Below, one piece after another: positions 53,486 to 64,000 of a DNA stretch of 64,000 nt. Every line of letters begins with the position of its first letter. Position 1 is the stretch's first letter. The DNA lies in the NCBI RefSeq assembly GCF_006542275.1, contig NZ_CP041217.1, positions 3,784,501 through 3,848,500 on the forward strand. The letters are read 5' to 3'. This DNA is from Saccharibacillus brassicae (GTDB lineage Bacteria > Bacillota > Bacilli > Paenibacillales > Paenibacillaceae). A model generated the notes under the pieces. That model was not told the DNA's origin. It ran no database searches and worked only from the letters and a program-made list of their open reading frames with translations. The translations under genes were made by a program, and so were the position numbers.

Positions 53486-55357
53486 ATGAATTATTTGGAA
53501 TCCTATCTTCAAACTATTATAAGTAGAGGGCACCTTCAACTGGCAGACTCTATAAAAAAAACCGTCGAAGACGTTGCTCCCACGTATCTAGAGAAATTTT
53601 CGTTTGTTGATCATGAGGTAGGACTACTTTTTGGAAATGTGCAGTCTGGAAAAACCGGACAAATGTTTGGTATTATTTCTGCAGCTTCAGACTTAGGATT
53701 TCCCGTGTTTATAATTTTAACAACTGACAATGTTCTTCTCCAACAACAAACTATCGATAGAGTTAGAGCTGATTTAAATGGTTATTGTGTTTGTGATGAA
53801 TACGATTCAGAGGTATTTGTAAAGAATTCTCTTATGGAACCTGTGATTATTGTTTTAAAGAAAAATGTTAATACGCTTAAGCAATGGAGCAACCTGTTAG
53901 CTTCAACAGGTTTTATGAAAGGGAATCCATTATTTATTATTGATGACGAAGCTGATGCTGCTTCGTTAAATACTTTTGTTAATAAAAACAAAAAGTCCTC
54001 AATTAATAGATATTTAGAGGAAATAAAAACAAAGTCGGCGAGCAGTATTTATCTTCAAGTCACTGGAACACCGCAAGCTATATTGTTACAAGCGAAAACG
54101 TCAGGTTGGCGTCCTTATTTCGCGTACTATTTTAGACCAGGCAACGGTTACTTAGGAGGCGATTTCTTCTTTCCTAAAACTGGATTTTCTCAGTCTGTTG
54201 TAGTTAATGAGCTAAGCGAAAACCCACTAAAAGCAACTGTTGTTTCTCATCTGGTAGCTTCTGCTCAAATATTAATAGCCGGTGGTAAGGTTTGTAACTG
54301 TTTGATTCATCCTAGTGTTCGTCAAGCAGTTCACACTCAATTTTATAACGATGTAAAAAAAGAGCTTCAATTCTGTATTGAGAATATTAACAATCTTAAT
54401 TTCATATCAGAATTGAAAAAAGAATTTGATCAGGCCTGTCCCAAAAAACACGAGCGCAAGACTTTTGAAGAGGTATACGAGAAAATCAAAAACACTTTGA
54501 TTAAAGACGAAATTAAAGTACTAATTATGAATGGCTCTTCCAAAGTTATTAGCGATCAGTACGAGAATGGCTCTAATATTATAATAGGTGGAAATACACT
54601 AGGAAGAGGAGTCACCTTCCCGGGCCTTCAAACAATCTTCTATACCCGCATTGCTAAAAAACCTCAGGCGGATACAATGTGGCAACATAGTCGAATGTTT
54701 GGTTATGATCGAGATGCTGGTTTAATGAAAGTCTTTATAGATAAAAAGCTGTATAAATTATTTTCAGATATTAATGCTACGAATAATTCTATTATCTCTC
54801 AAGTTGAACGCGGCTTAAAAGAAATTAAAATTTATTATCCGCAAGATATCTTACCTACTAGAAAAAATGTAATATATAGTAAAAAAATAGATATTATTTC
54901 TGGTGGAACTAATTATTATCCTTTCTCTCCAAAAAACAATACCATAGAAGATCTCAACAAACTTTTTCAAAGGTTCGATGAAACAGAAAATTATTATCAG
55001 GTTAGTTTACGGCTTATAATAGAAATTTTTGATCATATTACTTCAGAAGCGGATTTTCGGATTAAATCTTTTGTGAATATTATAAAGTCAATGCTAGCTG
55101 ACTTTCCTGTCGCACAAGGGATACTTATTGTCCGAAGAAATAGAAATGTTGCTAGAGGTACAGGAGCACTGTTATCACCAAATGATTGGCAACTAGGTAC
55201 AACTTTTCAGGACAAGGTAGTATTGACTGTTTATCAAGTAACAGGTGACAAAGGTTGGGAAGGAGAAAAAATGTGGGTTCCTAATATAAAATTACCGAAT
55301 GATGTTATCTATTATAGTGTGAATGATGATGATGCAGAAGAGTTAGATGATCTTTGA
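53486..55357 (+). CDS. Z1-domain ATPase/helicase-like protein of restriction systems
   Basis: 623 aa from ATG 53486 (GGGGGAG upstream). Superfamily II-type ATPase: Walker A NVQSGKTGQM, Walker B FIIDDEADAAS, GTPQAILLQ (motif III), the Z1 domain with IIGGNTLGRGVTFPGLQT and MWQHSRMFGYDRD, where the Arg residues form motif VI. Z1 proteins have been described by Iyer and Aravind in prokaryotic restriction-like systems together with nucleases and MutL/MORC-type ATPases. Here it is joined to a PLD nuclease, with no HATPase partner visible. Probably translocates on DNA for the endonuclease. Confidence 0.88.
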   Translation: MNYLESYLQTIISRGHLQLADSIKKTVEDVAPTYLEKFSFVDHEVGLLFGNVQSGKTGQMFGIISAASDLGFPVFIILTTDNVLLQQQTIDRVRADLNGYCVCDEYDSEVFVKNSLMEPVIIVLKKNVNTLKQWSNLLASTGFMKGNPLFIIDDEADAASLNTFVNKNKKSSINRYLEEIKTKSASSIYLQVTGTPQAILLQAKTSGWRPYFAYYFRPGNGYLGGDFFFPKTGFSQSVVVNELSENPLKATVVSHLVASAQILIAGGKVCNCLIHPSVRQAVHTQFYNDVKKELQFCIENINNLNFISELKKEFDQACPKKHERKTFEEVYEKIKNTLIKDEIKVLIMNGSSKVISDQYENGSNIIIGGNTLGRGVTFPGLQTIFYTRIAKKPQADTMWQHSRMFGYDRDAGLMKVFIDKKLYKLFSDINATNNSIISQVERGLKEIKIYYPQDILPTRKNVIYSKKIDIISGGTNYYPFSPKNNTIEDLNKLFQRFDETENYYQVSLRLIIEIFDHITSEADFRIKSFVNIIKSMLADFPVAQGILIVRRNRNVARGTGALLSPNDWQLGTTFQDKVVLTVYQVTGDKGWEGEKMWVPNIKLPNDVIYYSVNDDDAEELDDL

Positions 55358-55576
55358 TCTTACGGTTTTGATAAAATTTTAAGTGAATTAAATAGTGACT
55401 TGTCTTAATTTAATATTAAAATTTTGAGCTTATTTGATGGTTTTAATAATTTTTAAAAATCAAAAATCACAGAATTAACATTAGATAAGGCAAGTCGCTA
55501 AGTTTATTTAGAAAAGCTTCTTGTAATGCCTGAAGTCATACTAGAATTTATAAATTTAAATTTTATATATCTCCTC

Positions 55577-55605
55577 TTGACTTCAAAAGGAGGAAGGGGT
55601 ATTAT
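55577..55605 (+). promoter_or_regulatory. rRNA operon promoter
   Basis: TTGACT (55577-55582), 17 bp, TATTAT (55600-55605). A second TTGACT at 55612 has no matching -10. Confidence 0.75.
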
Positions 55606-55644
55606 ATAGAAGTTGACTTTTTGAGATTTTGTTCCTTGAAAACT

Positions 55645-55660
55645 GAACAGTAAGTGAGTC
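55645..55660 (+). other. 5' strand of the 16S processing stem
   Basis: GAACAGTAAGTGAGTC is exactly complementary to GACTCACTTACTGTTC at 57387-57402, bracketing 16S rRNA. Such stems are cut by RNase III. Confidence 0.85.
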
Positions 55661-55769
55661 GCGATGATGAAGATCATTGTGAGAATAAAGATTCTTGAGC
55701 AATCGAGAATTGCTACGTTTCAACGAGCACATGGTGCTTTCTTTTAAACGGCGACTTTTGTCGCCCATT

Positions 55770-60534
<4,765 letters not shown>

Positions 60535-60749
60535 CTATAGACTTGCGCAGCCAGGCTCTCCGGAAGCATATGTTTCGATTGAGACTTCTGCGCAGGCAAA
60601 CACTTCATGAGGCGAAGTGGATCGTTTCGGATCCGGTTTTCAAGGTGCAAACCTTGTGTAAAAAAACAGAGCTGATTTGAATTGCTCGTGCCCGAAGGGG
60701 TTCGGCAATCCAAATACAAACCTGTTCCGGCTTACTGCGTAAGCCTAGG
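60535..60749 (+). other. 23S-5S spacer without tRNA genes
   Basis: 215 bp with no tRNA-like sequence. Confidence 0.8.
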
Positions 60750-60867
60750 TTTGGTGGTGATGGCAGAGGGGTTCCACACGTTCCCATCTCGAACACGACC
60801 GTTAAGCCCTCTAGCGCCGATGGTACTTGGACCGCAGGGTCCCGGGAGAGTAGGAAGCCGCCAAGCC
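60750..60867 (+). rRNA. rrf: 5S ribosomal RNA
   Basis: About 117 nt from TTTGGTGGTGATGGCAGAGG to GGAAGCCGCCAAGCC, with CCCATCTCGAACACG. Ends approximate. Confidence 0.95.
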
Positions 60868-60871
60868 AAAG

Positions 60872-60912
60872 AAAAAGAGCCTTTACCGTTTACTCGGTAA
60901 AGGCTCTTTTTA
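60872..60912 (+). terminator. Terminator of the rRNA operon
   Basis: AAAAAGAGCCTTTACCG / CGGTAAAGGCTCTTTTT, a perfect long stem with six-base loop. Confidence 0.93.
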
Positions 60913-61119
60913 ATATGAACAAACATTAAGTACAGGTTTTGAAATTAACCTCAATGTTTTATAGCTGAAATGTATTTGGCTGTATGATACTTAAACATTA
61001 GGAAGAAATAATTAAAACGTTCGCTAACGCGATTAAGAATAATGCATACGAGTAGCTATAAGCATAGCTCAAATTATTTCAAAGAAAAGAAGGGAATATC
61101 CCCTTCTCAGAGTTTCGAG
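60913..61119. other. AT-rich gap after the rRNA operon
   Basis: No gene or repeat seen. Composition is similar to the accessory genes on either side of the rRNA operon. Confidence 0.5.
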
Positions 61120-61968
61120 AAACCTAGCTCACCAAACGGATGGTTGGTTTCTTTAGCATCAGGGTCTCTTTTTCATCGGCTCGCAGGCCAAAAAGGCTAT
61201 TTAGATTTCGTGTTCTAATAGTGGCCGTAAGGAGCGCTTGCTCCATCACATTCGCAAGCCCACGCAAACTAAAATAGCAAAACCTATGCAACTCTTTCGC
61301 GTCTGTAAAGTTTCGCTCCATACTCTCTTTTCGTTTGCGGGACAGGTTTGCCGTAGCGGCTCAGCTGGTTTTTCTGCATCTTTTCTTTGCTGGCTTTCTA
61401 CATGTGTAAGGTCACGGCTTTTCGTCGGTTGGCCGAGCATGTACAGGAGTGAAGCAGCAGAAAATCCTAATCCTGGCAGACCTTAAGATCGGAGGCATAC
61501 TGGCAGTACCCTTGTCGAGCGGTAGTTCTGTACGGTAGTTCGTTGCCCACTTGGACAGGTGTAATGGTCGTATTTGGCACCTGGAGCGGAACTTAGCTTT
61601 CGCAAATAGACCTTTTACAGACTGGAATCTTTGGTGCGCAATTATGCCGTAATCTCTCGTTCTTCAAATCCTCGGCAAATCGGATTGGTCAAATAACTGG
61701 CACCTAAAGCCACGGCCTAGACCTAAAATCGGAAGCGCTCCCGCTGTCGGTCCAGACACGTTAAATACTTCACGGAATCATGCACGTTTTCGGCTGTCAC
61801 ATGGACACCCATAACCACATTGTGTTTGCTGTTAATCGTGCATATGGTTTTCAGGCACGAGATCTTCAATCGAAACAAGTTCGTACATGCATCTTCGTTC
61901 TGAAGTAGTACGTAGCATATAAGCACCTTCCTCTCTTGAAATTCGTCTTTATTATACAATATTTGCAC
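61120..61968 (-). mobile_element. Degenerate IS1182-family transposase
   Basis: Pieces of one transposase are readable on the minus strand in different frames. From 61900 to 61723 it reads SKHNVVMGVHVTAENVHD then SVKYLTCLDRQRERF; near 61700-61560 DAGYLTNPICRG-like, then GIIAHQRFQSVKGLFAKAKF after a frame change. At 61321-61124 the C-terminal MERNFTDAKELHRFCYF and RGLANVMEQALLTATIR appear. Stops and shifts break it in several places and the N-terminus is missing, so it is inactive. Terminal inverted repeats were not found. Confidence 0.85.
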
Positions 61969-61989
61969 GTTAAAGCCATGAATAAAGTG

Positions 61990-62028
61990 AAAATTAAGAA
62001 AGGCTGTCGAAAGGTTATCGACAGCCTG
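61990..62028 (-). terminator. Terminator of the DNA methyltransferase gene
   Basis: AGGCTGTCG / CGACAGCCT stem with a nine-base loop, followed on the minus strand by TTCTTAATTTT. Confidence 0.8.
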
Positions 62029-62056
62029 AGAAGAGGATATTATCTTTCTTTAAACA

Positions 62057-63160
62057 TTAAATGAGAGTAAGTTCTTTTTGCATAATCATTCTATCTGTAT
62101 TCCATTTTGCGTCAATATAATCATATTCAATTCCTGCAAATGTTTTTAATATAGCTTCTATGATTATTTTAGCTCCTTCTGGAGGTACCGCCATCCCAAT
62201 CTGTTGTCTTACTTTTTCTTTACCACCTAAGAATTCATAATCATCAGGGAAAGTTTGTAAACGTGCTCTTTCACGGTTAGTTAAAGCGCGAGGTTCTTCC
62301 CAATGATACATATGAGTTCCGCCTCCCCCGCTTCCTGTTACCGTATAGGAAGGGGTGTTCTCAGACAGCCTACGATAAATCTGGCTCATTTTAGCTCCTT
62401 TAACATTTAACCTCAGATGTTCAGGTATACCTTCATACCAAGCATTTTGGCCTGCTGGTATGTTATTTAAAAACTCTATGACTTTTGCAGTATGGCGTGT
62501 ACGTTCGTGGTTAGGAGCATCTAATGCGATTGGAGGTTCCATCAAGGCTTCTTTTGCAGTTTTAAATGGTAATTTTCCAGGACCATGAGTTGGTGCTGGG
62601 ACTTTAAATTGCAAATTCAAATCGTTTCTTATACCTACAATAATAATTCTATGTCTTGTTTGTGGGACTCCATATTCTTGGAACTTATACAGATGAGGAA
62701 TAATTTTATAACCTGCTTCTATAAGATCTCCTAAAATTAAATTGAAGGCCTGTCCATCATTAGCACTTGTTAAACCAGATACATTTTCAGCTATAAACCA
62801 TTTAGGTTGGAATTTTTTCAAAACTTGTACTCCATAAGTGTAAAGTGGTCCGTATTCTCCATGTAATCCTTTTTTCTCACCAACAAGACTATAATCATTA
62901 CAAGGGAATCCGAAAGTAAATGCGTCTATATCTGTTAAAGAATTGATATCTAACTTTCTTACATCTTCCTGAATTACTGTTTCAGATTTTGTCGGGCAAA
63001 TATTGTGTATAAAAGTTCTGCAAGCAGCTTCATCATAATCATTAGCCCATTCGTGTTGGACCGAATATACTCTGCCTTCTTTGTCTACAACTTTGGACAT
63101 TTTAGCACCCATTGCTATTCCACCAGGGCCGTTAAAGAATTCACCTTTTTTAAAAAGCAT
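62057..63160 (-). CDS. C5-cytosine DNA methyltransferase
   Basis: 367 aa; GGAGGT precedes ATG 63158-63160. Motifs in family order: I (FFNGPGGIAMGAK), IV with the catalytic cysteine (GFPCNDYSLVGEKKGLHGE), VI (FIAENVSGL), VIII (QTRHRIIIVGIR), a target-recognition region (about 195-290), IX (RALTNRERARLQTFPDDY) and X (QQIGMAVPP). The motif IV signature is PCN rather than the usual PCQ. It converts cytosine to 5-methylcytosine in an unknown site. The next gene upstream is a probable T:G mismatch glycosylase. AT-rich, so likely acquired. Confidence 0.93.
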   Translation of the reverse strand: MLFKKGEFFNGPGGIAMGAKMSKVVDKEGRVYSVQHEWANDYDEAACRTFIHNICPTKSETVIQEDVRKLDINSLTDIDAFTFGFPCNDYSLVGEKKGLHGEYGPLYTYGVQVLKKFQPKWFIAENVSGLTSANDGQAFNLILGDLIEAGYKIIPHLYKFQEYGVPQTRHRIIIVGIRNDLNLQFKVPAPTHGPGKLPFKTAKEALMEPPIALDAPNHERTRHTAKVIEFLNNIPAGQNAWYEGIPEHLRLNVKGAKMSQIYRRLSENTPSYTVTGSGGGGTHMYHWEEPRALTNRERARLQTFPDDYEFLGGKEKVRQQIGMAVPPEGAKIIIEAILKTFAGIEYDYIDAKWNTDRMIMQKELTLI

Positions 63161-63417
63161 TAGTCCACCTCCATATAAAGCAATAACTTAATTATAGTAC
63201 AAATTGTTAAGAAAAGCAGCCTTAAAATATTAAAAAATAAGAACAAACGTTCTTTATTGTGCCACATTTATAAAAGAATGTACGTTTTATTCGATTCAAG
63301 TACTACTTGCAAAATAAATAAGAAAAATGATTATTGAAATTAATTCTAATAAGATAGATGAGAATAATAAAGTTAATTAGACAATTGAGAGATAATTCAG
63401 CAAAGTAACAAAAAAAT
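63161..63417. other. Gap between glycosylase and methyltransferase genes
   Basis: Very AT-rich. An inverted pair AACGTTCTTT (63246-63255) and AAAGAATGTACGTT (63273-63286) may be an operator for the methyltransferase gene. No gene. Confidence 0.45.
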
Positions 63418-64000
63418 TTACTCTTTGTGAATTAGAATTTTTTTATTATAGTATGAGCAGTGTTCATTAAGCGGACATTGAGGCTTAATCATTGTACAAA
63501 CTAATCCGGCAAAGTCTAGAACTGCCCAGTTGGCGATTCTATAATCAAAATCAAAAGTATAACGGTCTCTAATTTGCTCAGCCAAAACTTCATCAGTTCT
63601 AGGCCGAGGTTTTTCGGAAGACAAATTGAAATATCTCATAAATAACCTAATTACGTTTGTATCAATAGGAACTCTATTCTGATAATAACCGTAACACAGA
63701 ACTGCATTGGCAATGTAATTTCCAACGCCTGGTAATTTTATTAAGTCTTCAAATGTATCTGGTATTTTTCCACCATAGTTTAAAAATACTTGATTAGCGG
63801 TTGATTTCATCCTCTTAGCACGATAGATTAAGCCAATAGGGCTAATTAAATCAATTAGCTTTGATTCTGAAGCCTCTGCTAATTCTTTTGCAGTTGGAAA
63901 GTCGCTTAGTAAAGAAAGGTAGGCTTCTTCTACTTTTCGAACATGAGTCTGCTGGAGTAAGAATTCGGCTATAAGTATCTCATAGGGATCTTTAGTATGG
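63418..64000 (-). CDS. HhH-GPD DNA glycosylase, thymine-mismatch (Mig) type, partial
   Basis: 194 codons present; the N-terminus is beyond the window. Helix-hairpin-helix LIKLPGVGNYIANAVLCYG and catalytic Asp in PIDTNVIRLFMRYF. At the position that is Lys in endonuclease III and Ser in MutY stands Tyr (GVGNY), as in Mig, the thymine glycosylase encoded beside a C5 methyltransferase in Methanothermobacter. The iron-sulfur motif C-x6-C-x2-C-x5-C is reduced to C-x6-C-x5-C (CTMIKPQCPLNEHC), one cysteine short. Its likely task is to remove T from T:G pairs made by deamination of 5-methylcytosine placed by the neighbouring enzyme. Confidence 0.85.
   Translation of the reverse strand, partial: HTKDPYEILIAEFLLQQTHVRKVEEAYLSLLSDFPTAKELAEASESKLIDLISPIGLIYRAKRMKSTANQVFLNYGGKIPDTFEDLIKLPGVGNYIANAVLCYGYYQNRVPIDTNVIRLFMRYFNLSSEKPRPRTDEVLAEQIRDRYTFDFDYRIANWAVLDFAGLVCTMIKPQCPLNEHCSYYNKKILIHKE

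Larger units (their letters stand above)
55358..55769. other. Leader region of the rRNA operon
   Basis: Very AT-rich to about 55560 with no gene, then the rRNA promoter, a CCTTGAAAACTG box (55633-55644) and the RNase III stem strand. Confidence 0.6.

Noticed and set aside
51390..55570. Prophage
   Set aside because: AT-rich and inserted, but no integrase, capsid, tail, portal or lysis gene and no attachment repeats were seen.

Overview
The window looks like a chromosomal segment of a high-GC, endospore-former-lineage Gram-positive, most likely Paenibacillaceae (Paenibacillus/Saccharibacillus-like). The evidence is AAGGAGG-type ribosome binding sites, frequent TTG/GTG starts, YesM/YesN-type two-component genes, lipoprotein-type solute-binding proteins, tandem DUF4181 genes, SigD-type promoters in front of chemoreceptors, and Bacillota-type 16S, 23S and 5S rRNA. 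Genus was not tested against a database.

1-8.6 kb: a partial FAD monooxygenase (minus strand), about 1 kb of intergenic repeat arrays, then an RNA-repair island on the plus strand. It holds a structured RNA with tRNA-like halves (candidate Y RNA, YrlA type), Ro60 (TROVE), RtcB RNA ligase, a single polypeptide joining RNA 2'-phosphotransferase (KptA/Tpt1) to an Escherichia coli-type TatD nuclease, and after a gap a small P-loop kinase-like protein. This is the most interesting system in the window.

9-18 kb: a minus-strand DnaQ-like exonuclease with a BRCT domain, overlapping a small membrane protein; an NAD(P)-binding protein; a secreted alkaline phosphatase; a two-gene ABC importer with a permease/binding-protein fusion (OpuC/EgtU type); an STM3941-like membrane protein; and a secreted Cu/Zn superoxide dismutase.

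18-31 kb: a sugar-sensing and uptake region. A membrane-anchored sugar-binding protein, a YesM-type kinase, a YesN-type regulator and a xylose-type binding lipoprotein overlap in one operon. They are followed by a ChvE-GguA-GguB-type importer under a promoter with cre-like sites, then a Gfo/Idh/MocA oxidoreductase and a WG-repeat secreted protein.

31-50 kb: a KapD-like exonuclease, two chemoreceptors with SigD-type promoters, an AraC regulator divergent from a GH31 alpha-xylosidase-like enzyme, an aberrant KAS III-like protein, an aldo/keto reductase, a secreted phosphodiester glycosidase, four DUF4181 membrane proteins, and a small VSR/DUF559-like nuclease with a winged-helix end. Gene gaps are rich in tandem and palindromic repeats.

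50.7-64 kb: composition drops sharply to AT-rich. A NERD-domain gene breaks off at the boundary. An accessory segment follows with a 130-aa protein, a PLD-family (NgoFVII-like) restriction endonuclease and a Z1-domain ATPase. Then comes a complete 16S-23S-5S operon without spacer tRNAs, a decayed IS1182-type transposase, and on the minus strand a 5-methylcytosine DNA methyltransferase and a thymine-glycosylase-like HhH-GPD protein. The two halves may be one restriction-modification system interrupted by the rRNA operon.
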